A stretch of 45,577 nt of DNA. Source: Gammaproteobacteria bacterium. GTDB taxonomy: Bacteria > Pseudomonadota > Gammaproteobacteria > Steroidobacterales > Woeseiaceae. The notes beneath the pieces were generated by a model. The model had not been told where the DNA came from and searched no databases. It saw nothing but the letters and a program-made list of their open reading frames with translations. The stretch is taken from positions 83,082 to 128,658 of the forward strand of contig JAOTUB010000001.1 in the NCBI GenBank assembly GCA_029864095.1, read 5' to 3'. This document shows, piece after piece, positions 9,260-18,396 of this stretch (the first letter of the stretch is position 1; each line of letters starts with the position of its first letter). The position numbers and the translations under genes were made by a program.

Positions 9260-11434
9260 ATGACGGCAATGTTTTTGGGTGCCACGAACCTCTCGCGCCG
9301 GCAATTTCTTGGGCGCGCCGCCGGACTCACATTCGCAGTAGGCGTCGGTTCGAAGGGCGCGTGGCTTGTCGCCGACGCCGCCGCGAAAACCGAGGGATAT
9401 GACATCGGCGCCTGGGTGCGCATCGCGCCCGATAACCAGATAACGATCATTACGCCCGCCGCCGAAATGGGCCAGGGCTCGATGACAGGCGTACCCGTGG
9501 CGCTCGCTGAGGAACTCGACGCGGACTGGTCTGCCGTAACTTTGGAAATGGCGCCGGCTGATCCCGAGATATATGGCTATGGCGACCCCGGCAACAAACG
9601 AATGGTTATTGCCGGCAGCCGCGCGATCCGATCCTATTTTGAACAGATGCGTTTTGCGGGTGCGCAGGTTCGCAAGGTACTCGTGCAGGCAGCCGCCAAT
9701 GAATGGGGCGTCGATGCAGCGACACTCGTCACGGAGCCGAACTTCGTTATCGATCCGGTCAACCGACGTTCCCTGAGCTACGGTGAAATTGCGGCGTTCG
9801 CGCGGATTCCTGACGTGCTGCCCGCCGTTGCACGAGACGAACTCAAGAAGCCGCGCGACTTTCGGCTTATCGGCAAACCGGTCGCACGCCGCGACATTCC
9901 AGCCAAGGTCGACGGCTCGGCGCAATACTCTATCGACGTGCAGTTGCCGGGCATGGTGTATGCCAGCGTCGTACATGCGCCCGTGCAACTCGCAAAGCCG
10001 GCAAGCTGGAACAACGACGAGGTGCGCAAGTTGCCGGGCGTCATCGAGGTCGTTGCTCTCGAGCACGGTGTCGCGGTGGTTGCCGACACATTCGAGCACG
10101 TACTCGCCGCGCGTAGCACGCTGCAAATTGAATGGGACCGCAGTGCCAAGGCACACGGCTTCGATTCCGAACCGATGCTCGAATCGGGCTACATGGAAAT
10201 CATGCAGGATCCCGCAAGCGACGTCCGGGTGGTCGATACTGCTGGTGACGGCGGCGTCGTCTTCGACAACGCGACAAAAGTATTCAAGGCGGATTTTCGC
10301 AGCGACTACGGCTACCACGCACAGATGGAACCGCTGAATGCTGTTGCTCGATTCAATGCGGCGGGCGACCAGGTCGAGATCTGGGAAGGCACGCAGGCGC
10401 CCGGCCGTTCGCGCGCGGCGATTGCCGCGGCACTCGGCTTCGACGTCAGCCAGGTCGTCCATCACCAGCAATACCTGGGTGGCGGCTTCGGTCGTCGCAC
10501 GATTACCGATTACTCGATAGAGGCCGCGCTGGTCGCCCGCGCAACGCGGCTACCCGTCAAGATGATCTGGACACGAGAGGAAGACCTCGCCTTTGGCATG
10601 TTTCGACCACAGAATCTGCAATGTGTCGAAGCCGCACTCGACGATACAGGCCGTATCGTTGGCTGGCGACACTGCGTCGTTGGCGACGGTGACAGCCTGA
10701 TTTACTCGGGTATCAACATCGAGGACTACTATGCTGTGCCGCATCGGCAAATAGAGACGCGCGGCACCTCGCACGGCATTCGACTGAAGCACTGGCGAGC
10801 CGTCGCGCACCCGTTCAATCTCTTCGCGATCGAATCGCTCGTCGACGAGATGGCCGTGGCCGAAGGACTCGACCCGTTCGCGTTCCGCCGCGCGCGTATG
10901 GCGATGACGCCGAAAGCAGAAGCCGTGTTTGACGCTGTAGAAAAGCTCTCGGATTGGCATGCGCCGCGACCCGAGGGTCGAGCGCTGGGGCTGTCGGTTT
11001 CCGAGCGCTCGGGCTCGCTCGGCGCTGGCGTCGTCGAGATTTCCGTCGACCAGAGCCGTGGCTACATTCGCGTACACAAAGTCTGGATCGCCATCGATGG
11101 CGGTATTGTCGTGCAGCCCGACATGGCGCGCGCCAACATCGAGAGTGGCGTCATTTACGGACTCTCGAGCGTGCTCAAGGAGCGAGCCACGATCAAAGGC
11201 GGCGCGGTAGAACAGTCCAATTTCCATGACTACCAGCTGCTGCGCATGGCTGACGCGCCCGAGGAGATCCATGTTGAGTTCCTTGATCGCGACACGCCGC
11301 CGACAGGACTCGGGGAAATCGGCAATCCGTTCATCGCCGCGGCAGTCGCTAATGCGTTCTATGCACTAACCGGAAAGCGGCTCTATCATATGCCGTTCAC
11401 TCCGCAGCGTGTTCGTGCCGCACTCTCCGCCTGA
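9260..11434 (+). CDS. iorB: Molybdopterin-binding large subunit of a molybdenum hydroxylase (IorB-like), Tat-exported
   Basis: Catalytic subunit of 724 residues binding a molybdopterin-cytosine-type cofactor and hydroxylating an aldehyde or heterocycle. Residues 11-19 (LSRRQFLGR) form a twin-arginine motif followed by a hydrophobic stretch, so the folded enzyme is probably exported with its small subunit. Family motifs include AEMGQGSMTGVPVALAEEL near 70, the LGGGFGRR segment near 410, and the C-terminal TPPTGLGEIGNPFIAAAVANA near 680 with the glutamate usual at the active site. It follows the [2Fe-2S] subunit gene by 3 bases. Molybdenum cofactor genes are not in the window. The name isoquinoline oxidoreductase reflects homology only. 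Confidence 0.9.
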   Translation: MTAMFLGATNLSRRQFLGRAAGLTFAVGVGSKGAWLVADAAAKTEGYDIGAWVRIAPDNQITIITPAAEMGQGSMTGVPVALAEELDADWSAVTLEMAPADPEIYGYGDPGNKRMVIAGSRAIRSYFEQMRFAGAQVRKVLVQAAANEWGVDAATLVTEPNFVIDPVNRRSLSYGEIAAFARIPDVLPAVARDELKKPRDFRLIGKPVARRDIPAKVDGSAQYSIDVQLPGMVYASVVHAPVQLAKPASWNNDEVRKLPGVIEVVALEHGVAVVADTFEHVLAARSTLQIEWDRSAKAHGFDSEPMLESGYMEIMQDPASDVRVVDTAGDGGVVFDNATKVFKADFRSDYGYHAQMEPLNAVARFNAAGDQVEIWEGTQAPGRSRAAIAAALGFDVSQVVHHQQYLGGGFGRRTITDYSIEAALVARATRLPVKMIWTREEDLAFGMFRPQNLQCVEAALDDTGRIVGWRHCVVGDGDSLIYSGINIEDYYAVPHRQIETRGTSHGIRLKHWRAVAHPFNLFAIESLVDEMAVAEGLDPFAFRRARMAMTPKAEAVFDAVEKLSDWHAPRPEGRALGLSVSERSGSLGAGVVEISVDQSRGYIRVHKVWIAIDGGIVVQPDMARANIESGVIYGLSSVLKERATIKGGAVEQSNFHDYQLLRMADAPEEIHVEFLDRDTPPTGLGEIGNPFIAAAVANAFYALTGKRLYHMPFTPQRVRAALSA

Positions 11435-11443
11435 TCAGGCCTG

Positions 11444-11812
11444 GTGGAGAAACTTTTATACTTGATCGTGGCCGGCCTGATGGTGGTCGCAGCGGCGATC
11501 CAGTTTAACGATCCGGACCCGATCTACTGGGTCGCCGTCTACGCCGGAACCGCCGCGGTCATTGCCGGCCGAGGCTTCAATTACTTCAGTCGGTTCTGGG
11601 CCGCCGTGGTCATCGGTGGGGTCATAGCTGGGATGCTGGTAACGATTGGCGGTTTCGCCGGCTACATCCGATCCGGCGACTTCGGCTCGATATTCGGCGA
11701 CATGCTCGCCAGCAAGCCTTATGTGGAGGAGAGCCGTGAATTCCTCGGGCTTCTGCTTGCCCTCACCGCCCTGACCTGGTGTTACCGCCGTCAAAGAAAG
11801 GAACAATTATGA
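11444..11812 (+). CDS. Small membrane protein, transmembrane family 220-like
   Basis: Hydrophobic protein of 122 residues with about four membrane helices (near 4-20, 28-45, 50-72 and 100-115). The FNDPDPIYWVAVY segment at about 22-34 is characteristic of small proteins annotated as transmembrane family 220. Their function is not known. The start is a GTG at 11444, 9 bases after iorB; the stop overlaps the next gene's ATG (ATGA at 11809-11812), a sign of translational coupling with the exported methyltransferase. The position in the operon suggests a membrane role linked to the redox proteins, but nothing in the sequence shows a cofactor site. Confidence 0.72.
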   Translation: MEKLLYLIVAGLMVVAAAIQFNDPDPIYWVAVYAGTAAVIAGRGFNYFSRFWAAVVIGGVIAGMLVTIGGFAGYIRSGDFGSIFGDMLASKPYVEESREFLGLLLALTALTWCYRRQRKEQL

Positions 11813-12552
11813 AAATTCTGCTTGCCCTGGTTGTGTCTACATTGAGTGTCGTGGCATTTGCCGCCAACGAAATCGACGCAAAAGTCGCGGCTGCCCTCGC
11901 GGCCGAGTCGCGTCCCGAGGCGGATGGGGTACGGGACCGCAACCGCCGGCCGTTAGAAACGCTGAATTTTTTCGGGCTAAAAGACAACATGCGAGTTGTG
12001 GAACTCATCCCGGGCGGCGGCTGGTACACGAGAGTGCTGGCGCCCGTGCTCGCGGAGAACGGACAGCTGTATGTCGCGATTCGAACGAATTCGATTGAAG
12101 ACTCGGTCCTTGCAGAACCGGGTTTCGAAAATGTCGAGGTGCTCGAAACAACGGCGAATATGCGGCGCCCTGAAGGCGGTGGCTTCTACGTCTTGGACGA
12201 CTTCGAGTTTGGCGTTGCCAATCTGGACATGGCCCTGACATTTCGCAACTTGCACAACCTGGACAGGACATCGCGCGACATACTCAACAAGCAGGTCTTC
12301 AAAGCGCTAAGGTCCGGTGGCTTGTATGGTGTCATTGATCACACCAAGCGCCACATGGAACCGGCAAATAGTGAGAATCGTCGTCGCCATGATCCGGTAG
12401 AGATTATCCTGGAGATGCTCGGCCACGGCTTCGAGTTCATCGCGTACTCTGATCTTCATTATCGCGCCGACGATGAACTTAGGTTTGAAGTCGGCCGCCG
12501 TTCAGTCACCGGCAACACCGACCGCTTCACGCTCTTGTTCCGCAAACCGTAG
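11809..12552 (+). CDS. Exported class I SAM-dependent methyltransferase-like protein
   Basis: 247 residues beginning with a clear signal peptide (MKILLALVVSTLSVVAFA, cleavage likely after AFA near 18). The rest is a Rossmann-type methyltransferase fold with the SAM motif VVELIPGGGWYTRVLAPVL near 62-80, the motif II region LDDFEFGVANLDMALTFRNLHNL near 134-156 and a C-terminal half of strands ending in FTLLFRKP. ATG at 11809 overlaps the upstream stop; a longer in-frame start at 11779 would hide the signal peptide and lies inside that gene. Exported members of this family recur in proteobacteria, but SAM is not known in the periplasm, so the real activity is unclear. Confidence 0.8.
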   Translation: MKILLALVVSTLSVVAFAANEIDAKVAAALAAESRPEADGVRDRNRRPLETLNFFGLKDNMRVVELIPGGGWYTRVLAPVLAENGQLYVAIRTNSIEDSVLAEPGFENVEVLETTANMRRPEGGGFYVLDDFEFGVANLDMALTFRNLHNLDRTSRDILNKQVFKALRSGGLYGVIDHTKRHMEPANSENRRRHDPVEIILEMLGHGFEFIAYSDLHYRADDELRFEVGRRSVTGNTDRFTLLFRKP

Positions 12553-12573
12553 TAACTGCATTGGGAGGACGAC

Positions 12574-14046
12574 ATGGTTAACCGCCGTCAATTCGCGCTC
12601 GGTGCGACTGCTGGCACAGCGGCGCTTGGCGCCATTGCCCTGGGCAGCGCCTTGACCCCGGCCCGCGCCACCACCGCGAAGGCGCTGGCCAGTAATCCGC
12701 CGGAAGCGACGAGGCAACTGGCAAACTGGATCGTACATTCTGCCTGGCGTGACGTTCCTCGGAGTGCCCGCGACGAAGCCGTGCGTTCGATGTTCAACTG
12801 GGTAGGCTGCTGCCTTGGCGGTGCCCGACACGAAACGACCGACCGCGCTATGGCGGCCCTGACGGAATTTTCCGGCAAACCACAAGCCACGATACTGGGC
12901 CGCAGCGAAAGTATGGACATCATGCACGCCGCACTGTTGAATGGCATTACTTCGCACGTACTCGACTACGACGACACCCACCTGGCGACCATAATTCACC
13001 CGGCAGGGCCGGTCGCCTCGGCCATTCTTGCCCTTGGCGAACGGCTCGGCACGAATGGCGCGGAATTCACGCATGCCTTTGTCCTCGGCGTGGAAGCGGA
13101 ATGTCGAATCGGACTCGCCATCTATCCATCGCACTATGAGCGCGGATTCCATATTACGGGCACGGCTGGCGTGTTCGGCGCGGCGGCGGCGGCCGGGAAA
13201 CTCCTGCACCTGAACGAGCAGCAGATGATATGGGCCTTGGGGATCGCTGCGACTCAATCTGCAGGATTGAAAGAAATGTTCGGTACCATGTGCAAAGCGT
13301 TTCACCCCGGGAGCGCAGGCCAGAATGGCCTTAGAGCCGCGCTCCTCGCATCAAAGAACTACACCAGTTCAAACGCCGCGCTGGAAGCTCCGGAAGGGTT
13401 CATGTTCACGTATTCAGATGAGCAGGACTTTGCAAAAATCACAGACGGTCTGGGCAGCACCTGGGAAGTCGAGAAGAACTCGTACAAACCGTTCTCTTGT
13501 GGCATCGTCACCCACCCGATAATTGACGGCTGCATCCAGCTGCGGGACGAAAACGGGTTGGCGCCCGACATGATTTCGAGGGTGTCCCTGAGGGTGAACC
13601 CACTGGTCATTAAGTTGACGGGCAAAAAAACACCACGGACCGGACTGGAGGCCAAGTTCAGCATCTTCTATATAAGTGCCGCCGCGATTGTCAAAGGCGC
13701 GGCCGGCCCGAATCAGTTCACCGATGACGCCGTGCAGGACCCGGAAGTCACAGCACTGCGAGAAAAGGTCGAAGCGACCGTGGATGAGGACGTGAGCGAA
13801 GAAGAAGCCTTCGTATCGATCATGCTGGTTGACGGCACAGTACTCGAGAAACACATAGAGCATGCGATCGGCAGCGTGCAACGGCCACTGACCAAGGAAC
13901 ATCTGGAATTCAAGTTCTCCGACCAGGCCGCCACGACTCTGCCGGGATCACAGATCGAGGACGTGATGGCCCTGTGCTGGGAGATCCAGTCGTTAAACCA
14001 GGTTGCTGAGATCGCGAAGTCGACCGTGCCGACCCGGTCCGGCTAG
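12574..14046 (+). CDS. MmgE/PrpD family protein with Tat-like signal
   Basis: 490 residues, the usual size for the MmgE/PrpD family, which includes 2-methylcitrate dehydratase and cis-aconitate decarboxylase. ATG at 12574 has a strong GGGAGG site. Residues 1-35 (VNRRQFALG, then Ala/Gly-rich) look like a twin-arginine signal, unusual in a family mostly known from the cytosol. Family features are the helical first half with LDYDDTHLATIIHPAGP near 130, HITGTAGVFGAAAAAGKLL near 192 and KPFSCGIVTHPIIDG near 308. Last gene of the 6175-14046 group, 21 bases after the methyltransferase gene. It probably dehydrates or isomerises a carboxylic acid; the substrate is not known. Confidence 0.87.
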   Translation: MVNRRQFALGATAGTAALGAIALGSALTPARATTAKALASNPPEATRQLANWIVHSAWRDVPRSARDEAVRSMFNWVGCCLGGARHETTDRAMAALTEFSGKPQATILGRSESMDIMHAALLNGITSHVLDYDDTHLATIIHPAGPVASAILALGERLGTNGAEFTHAFVLGVEAECRIGLAIYPSHYERGFHITGTAGVFGAAAAAGKLLHLNEQQMIWALGIAATQSAGLKEMFGTMCKAFHPGSAGQNGLRAALLASKNYTSSNAALEAPEGFMFTYSDEQDFAKITDGLGSTWEVEKNSYKPFSCGIVTHPIIDGCIQLRDENGLAPDMISRVSLRVNPLVIKLTGKKTPRTGLEAKFSIFYISAAAIVKGAAGPNQFTDDAVQDPEVTALREKVEATVDEDVSEEEAFVSIMLVDGTVLEKHIEHAIGSVQRPLTKEHLEFKFSDQAATTLPGSQIEDVMALCWEIQSLNQVAEIAKSTVPTRSG

Positions 14047-14086
14047 GCTTTCCTGTCCAAAATTTTCGGCAAAGCTTGTGTCGTGC

Positions 14087-14101
14087 TGTATACTATATAC
14101 T
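14087..14101. promoter_or_regulatory. Promoter/operator motif TGTATA-CTA-TATAC before aldo/keto reductase gene
   Basis: GTATA (14088-14092) and TATAC (14096-14100) form a perfect inverted repeat around CTA. The plus strand also reads TATACT, a good -10 box, with TTCGGC 18 bases before it as a weak -35 candidate. The same motif with one change lies at 30344-30356. It sits 75 bases before the ATG at 14176 in a 129-base gap, so the gene probably has its own regulated promoter. Confidence 0.5.
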
Positions 14102-14175
14102 ATTGATGTCAACCGTCACCGGCTGAGATCCGGCGAAAAACAACTGTACGAACCGCCGCATCGGAGGATAAACAA

Positions 14176-15126
14176 ATGATTTCGCGACGCCACTATCTGA
14201 AATACTCCGCGTTGGCAGGCGCGGCGACTTTGCTGCCAACAGGACTGATTCACGCCATACAGCACGACGGTCTGATTACCCGCGCCGTCCCGAAGACCGG
14301 GGAGAAACTGCCGATTGTCGGCCTGGGAAGTTCGGCGTCCTTTCGCAGACTCGCGGAAGGCGAGGACGTCAGTCCGCTTTTGGACGTGATCAAGGCGCTG
14401 GTGGACGGCGGCGGCAGTGTCTTTGACACGGCACCGAGCTATGGCGCGTCCGAAGAGGTCGCTGGCCGGATCGTGCAACAGCTCGGTGTGAGCGACGACA
14501 TCTTCTGGGCAACAAAAGTGAATGTCGTGCCGCGGGGCGGTAGTCGTGCCGATCCGGATGCCGCACGGGCGCAAATCGAGCGCTCGTTCAGCTACATCGG
14601 CAAAGACCCGATCGACCTGATCCAGGTCCATAACATCCGCGATGTGCCGACACAGTTGGCCATTCTCAAGGAGCTAAAAGAAGAAGGTCGCTTGCGCTAT
14701 ATCGGTGCCACCTATACCGGCCAAAGCCGTTTTCCGGAGCTGGCGGACGTCATGCGTGGTGAGCCAATCGACTTTATCGGCGTTAACTACGCCGTCGATG
14801 ACCGCAGTGCCGCGGCGCAGATCTTCCCGATAGCCCAGGATCGCGGCATCGCGGTCTTGGTGTACGTACCATTCGGTCGGACCCGGCTGTGGAGTCGGGT
14901 CGGCGACCGCTCTGTTCCCGAATGGGCACGGGAAATCGGCATCGAGTCGTGGGCGCAGTTCTTTATCAAATTTGCTGCGGCGCACCCGGCCGTAACGACC
15001 GTGACGCCGGCGACCAGCAAGGCACATCACATGCTGGACAATCTCGGCGCCGCAGTAGGCGAGTTGCCCGACGCGGCGATGCAAAAGCGCATGGCCGAGT
15101 ACGTCGACGCGTTACCGACCGCCTGA
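14176..15126 (+). CDS. Aldo/keto reductase with Tat-like signal
   Basis: 316 residues with an N-terminal SRRHYLK twin-arginine motif and a hydrophobic stretch (about 10-27), then an aldo/keto reductase barrel. The catalytic tetrad is visible as D84, Y89, K114 and H142 (FDTAPSYG, WATKV, IQVHN). Family members oxidise or reduce sugar aldehydes/ketones with NAD(P). Export would require a tightly bound cofactor, as in periplasmic glucose-fructose oxidoreductase, or the signal may act as an anchor; this is inference. ATG at 14176 follows a GGAGG site. It has its own promoter-like motif and is followed 48 bases later by a carboxylesterase gene. Confidence 0.88.
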   Translation: MISRRHYLKYSALAGAATLLPTGLIHAIQHDGLITRAVPKTGEKLPIVGLGSSASFRRLAEGEDVSPLLDVIKALVDGGGSVFDTAPSYGASEEVAGRIVQQLGVSDDIFWATKVNVVPRGGSRADPDAARAQIERSFSYIGKDPIDLIQVHNIRDVPTQLAILKELKEEGRLRYIGATYTGQSRFPELADVMRGEPIDFIGVNYAVDDRSAAAQIFPIAQDRGIAVLVYVPFGRTRLWSRVGDRSVPEWAREIGIESWAQFFIKFAAAHPAVTTVTPATSKAHHMLDNLGAAVGELPDAAMQKRMAEYVDALPTA

Positions 15127-15174
15127 GAACTCACCGCATAATCAACCCAGCCAAACGAAGACGAGAACCAACAA

Positions 15175-16800
15175 ATGAAAAAATCACCGATAACCCTGAT
15201 ATTGATGGCGCTCTTGACGAGCTGCACCAATACCAACTCCGACACCGACGAAACCTACATCTCTTCGCTCGGCAGCACGACAGTTCAAACTGCTGCGGGC
15301 CGGTTGATCGGGTCGCTGCAGGGCGGCATCTACAATTTCCGCGGCATACCTTACGCGCGTGCCGAGCGTTTCATGTTGCCGGAGCCGGCCGCGGCGTGGG
15401 ACGGCATTCGCCCGGCCGTCACCTATGGCGAAATCTGTCACAACCCGCCGATGTCCAGCGTCTCCAATGACGAATTGTTCAACCCTCACCGCTATGGCGC
15501 AAAAAGCGAGGACTGCCAGTTTCTAAACGTCTGGACCCCTTCCATCTCTGATGACAAGCGACGTCCGGTCATGGTTTGGCTGCACGGCGGCGGGTTCACG
15601 AATGGCTCAAGCATCGAGATGGTTGCCTATGATGGGGCGAATCTCAGCAATAAGGGCGATGTCGTCGTCGTTACGCTGAACCATAGACTCAATGTATTGG
15701 GCTTTCTCGATCTGTCCGCGTACGGGGATAAATACAAGTACTCCGGTAATGTCGGGATGGCGGACATCGTCGTCGCACTCGAGTGGGTCCAAGCCAACAT
15801 TGAACAATTCGGTGGCGATCCGGCCAATGTAACGATATTCGGGCAATCGGGTGGCGGCAGCAAGGTCCGTACTTTGATGGGCCTGCCGGCCGCGGACGGC
15901 CTGTTCCACAGGGCCATTGTTCAGAGCGGTGCCACGAGTTCTCCGGTACAGGCTGAACAGGCGGCGGCGCAGCGCGTCGCCGAGTTGACGCTGGAGAACC
16001 TCGGTCTTTTGCCCGATCAGGTGGACCAACTGGCCGACGTGCCTTATTTGCAACTGATCGAAGCCAGCAGCAACGCGACTGACCGTGTGGAGGAAGAAGG
16101 TAAATTCGCCCGAGTTGGATGGCGTCCGGTTGTCGATGGCGACTACCTGCCGACCAACCCGGTCGATGAGGAATGGGTCGAGCAAGCCAGGGATATTCCG
16201 CTGCTGATTGGAACTGTTCTGAATGAGAGCACCAACACGGTGACCGGCGGACACAAGCCAGGCGATCTCCTGGCCGACAACAAGAACCTCTGGAGCACGG
16301 ACCGGGCTAAAGCCAAAGTGGCCGAGCGTTTTGGCGACAAAGCCGATGCCGTTGCCGCGGCGTTTCTCAAGGCATACCCGAACAAGACCTATGCCGACGC
16401 GTACTTCGTGGATACCAGGAGTCGTCCCGGAACGATGAATAACACCCTGCTAAAAGCAAGACAGGGCGGCGCACCGGTCTACAGCTACGTATTCGCCTGG
16501 GAGTCACCCGTCATGGACGGAATAGGCATGTCCTGGCATTGCTCCGAAATTCCGCATGTGTTCAACAACGCAATGCTCGTGCCAACGGCGACTGGCGGTG
16601 GTCCAGACGCACAGGCAATGTCCCATCGTGTCAGTCAAGCGTGGATCAACTTCGCCCGCCACGGTGATCCGAGTCACGATGATTTGCCAGACTGGCCAGC
16701 TTACACCGTTGACGGTGGCGCAACGATGATTTTCGACAATGTCAGTGACGTGCGCTTCCATCACGATAGTGAGTTGTTCGAAGTAGTCGCTTCGAACTAA
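15175..16800 (+). CDS. Type B carboxylesterase, lipoprotein
   Basis: Serine esterase of 541 residues, full length for the cholinesterase/carboxylesterase family. The N terminus is a lipoprotein signal with lipobox LLTSC at about residues 13-17. The oxyanion-hole motif WLHGGGF lies near 137, the nucleophile is S225 in FGQSGGG, a glutamate lies near 350 (GTVLNEST) and the catalytic histidine is in the GMSWHCSEIPHVF region near 450. It probably hydrolyses ester side chains or esters of plant or algal material at the cell surface or in the periplasm. It follows the aldo/keto reductase gene and is closed by a strong terminator. ATG start at 15175; the ribosome site is weak. Confidence 0.92.
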   Translation: MKKSPITLILMALLTSCTNTNSDTDETYISSLGSTTVQTAAGRLIGSLQGGIYNFRGIPYARAERFMLPEPAAAWDGIRPAVTYGEICHNPPMSSVSNDELFNPHRYGAKSEDCQFLNVWTPSISDDKRRPVMVWLHGGGFTNGSSIEMVAYDGANLSNKGDVVVVTLNHRLNVLGFLDLSAYGDKYKYSGNVGMADIVVALEWVQANIEQFGGDPANVTIFGQSGGGSKVRTLMGLPAADGLFHRAIVQSGATSSPVQAEQAAAQRVAELTLENLGLLPDQVDQLADVPYLQLIEASSNATDRVEEEGKFARVGWRPVVDGDYLPTNPVDEEWVEQARDIPLLIGTVLNESTNTVTGGHKPGDLLADNKNLWSTDRAKAKVAERFGDKADAVAAAFLKAYPNKTYADAYFVDTRSRPGTMNNTLLKARQGGAPVYSYVFAWESPVMDGIGMSWHCSEIPHVFNNAMLVPTATGGGPDAQAMSHRVSQAWINFARHGDPSHDDLPDWPAYTVDGGATMIFDNVSDVRFHHDSELFEVVASN

Positions 16801-16829
16801 CGTTTCAAACTAGCATACCGAGTTCGACA

Positions 16830-16867
16830 TGCGGCGCCGGCAATAATCGACGGCGCTGCATTTTTTT
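16830..16867 (+). terminator. Rho-independent terminator after carboxylesterase
   Basis: A 10-base stem (16830-16839 with 16851-16860, one G-U pair, GC-rich) and an 11-base loop are followed by seven T (16861-16867). It lies 29 bases after the stop of the esterase gene and before the convergent sugar dehydrogenase gene. Confidence 0.88.
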
Positions 16868-16869
16868 GT

Positions 16870-18396
16870 CTAGTCCAGCGGGACCAGCCGAACCACGATG
16901 CCTGGGGTCGGCGTGGAGAAACGCATCCCTGTGCCTGTTCCGGTTGGATTCTGTAGCAGTACGTAGAACAATCCATCCGGACCGACAGCGGCCAAGCGAG
17001 TGCGCCCGAACTGATCAAACAGGACTTCCTGTGCGACAACATCGCGACCGTTGATCTCCAGCCGTCGCAATTGTTGACCGGCCAGGCCGGCGACGAACAA
17101 GCTATTCTTCCAGCCCGGATAGCGATCCCCACTGTAGAAGTTGATGCCGCTCGGTGCGAGGCTCGGCGTGTAGTAGACGATGGGCTGTTCCATGCCTGGC
17201 GCACTTTGCCGCGTGAGACCGCGCTGTATACCCATTGTGATCACGCCCCAGCCGTAGTTCTTGCCAGGCTCGATGATATTGATCTCGTCACCGCCAGACG
17301 GGCCATGCTCGGATTCCCACAGCAATCCTGTCGAACGATCGAATGCGAGTCCTTGCGGATTGCGATGGCCATAGCTCCAGACCGACGGCATCGCGCCATC
17401 GACGCCGACGAAAGGATTGTCGGCCGGCACAGAGCCGTCGTCATTGATGCGATGAATTTTGCCCAGCGGCGACGACAAATCCTGGGCGTTAGCCATTTCT
17501 CCGCGGTCACCCAGCGAATAGAACACGTGGCCATCATTGTCGAATGCGAAGCGCGATCCGAAGTGCGCGCCGTGTGTTGTATAGAGTTCCGGCGGTGCGC
17601 GAAAGAGTTCCTGCGTTTCGACCCATTCGTTCTCAGCGCTGAGTTTGCCGCGAATGATGACGTTCATGGACGGTGGCCACGACGACCGGCGACCCGATGG
17701 CGGCAGCTCTGGCTCCACTGCCGGAGGCACATAGCCGGGCAATGTTTCAACATAGGAAAGATAGATCCAGCCGTTGTTTGTGTAGTCCGGATGCAAGGCA
17801 ATATCGAGCATGCCGGCGTCCTGACCAACCTGCACTACCGGGGTGCCTGTCACGGGCTCAGCCAATAGCTTGCCATTCTCAAATATGCGGATGCGCCCGG
17901 CCCGCTCCGTTATCAGCATGCGCCCGTCCGGCAGAAAAGTAAGGGCCCAGGGAACGTCAAGACCGGTCGCCAGCACCTCGATGCGAAACGCCTGTTTCTC
18001 ACTACGGACGACATGTCCGTCAGGTGACGGCACGAAAACCGGGCGCTCTGCCATATCCGCAGCCTCATTGCGCATGTACGCAACCAACAGCCAGATTTCC
18101 GAGTCGTCCAGAATACCTACAAACGGCGGCATACCCGCGTCGGGAATACCGCTCAGAATCGTCTGTCGTATGTGCTCATCCGTGAGCTCACGTAACAAGG
18201 ATTGGTTGAACAAACTTGGTGCGCGCCCACCTGTGAGATCTGTTCCGTGACAGGTCGCGCAGTTCGCGCTGAAACTCGTTCGCACGACATTTTCGCGTTG
18301 CGGCTGCTCGGTCGGAGAAACGCCTGGCGCAGTCCGACAGGCCGCGAGTACAGCGGCCAGTACCACTGCGCTCGAAAGTACCAACAATCGACTCAT
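16870..18396 (-). CDS. Cytochrome c / PQQ-dependent sugar dehydrogenase lipoprotein (soluble GDH/sorbosone dehydrogenase family)
   Basis: 508 residues. ATG at 18396 overlaps the stop of the upstream SMP-30 gene (ATGA) and gives a lipoprotein signal with cysteine 20 (AAVLAAC); the longer frame to 18420 lies inside that gene. Haem-binding CATCH is at 46-50 in a small cytochrome c domain (about 38-115). A six-bladed propeller follows (about 140-505) with GLDVPWALTFLPDGRMLITERAGRI, HGAHFGSRFAFDNDG, YGHRNPQGLAFD and SEHGPSGGDEINII, all typical of soluble glucose/aldose dehydrogenases that bind PQQ and calcium. It would oxidise an aldose to its lactone in the periplasm and reduce its own haem. The lactonase-like gene directly upstream fits the next step. 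Confidence 0.92.
   Translation of the reverse strand: MSRLLVLSSAVVLAAVLAACRTAPGVSPTEQPQRENVVRTSFSANCATCHGTDLTGGRAPSLFNQSLLRELTDEHIRQTILSGIPDAGMPPFVGILDDSEIWLLVAYMRNEAADMAERPVFVPSPDGHVVRSEKQAFRIEVLATGLDVPWALTFLPDGRMLITERAGRIRIFENGKLLAEPVTGTPVVQVGQDAGMLDIALHPDYTNNGWIYLSYVETLPGYVPPAVEPELPPSGRRSSWPPSMNVIIRGKLSAENEWVETQELFRAPPELYTTHGAHFGSRFAFDNDGHVFYSLGDRGEMANAQDLSSPLGKIHRINDDGSVPADNPFVGVDGAMPSVWSYGHRNPQGLAFDRSTGLLWESEHGPSGGDEINIIEPGKNYGWGVITMGIQRGLTRQSAPGMEQPIVYYTPSLAPSGINFYSGDRYPGWKNSLFVAGLAGQQLRRLEINGRDVVAQEVLFDQFGRTRLAAVGPDGLFYVLLQNPTGTGTGMRFSTPTPGIVVRLVPLD

Noticed and set aside
9053..10471. 472-codon minus-strand frame opposite iorB
   Set aside because: Shadow of the molybdenum hydroxylase gene; composition is rich in Arg/His/Cys and no domain is recognised.
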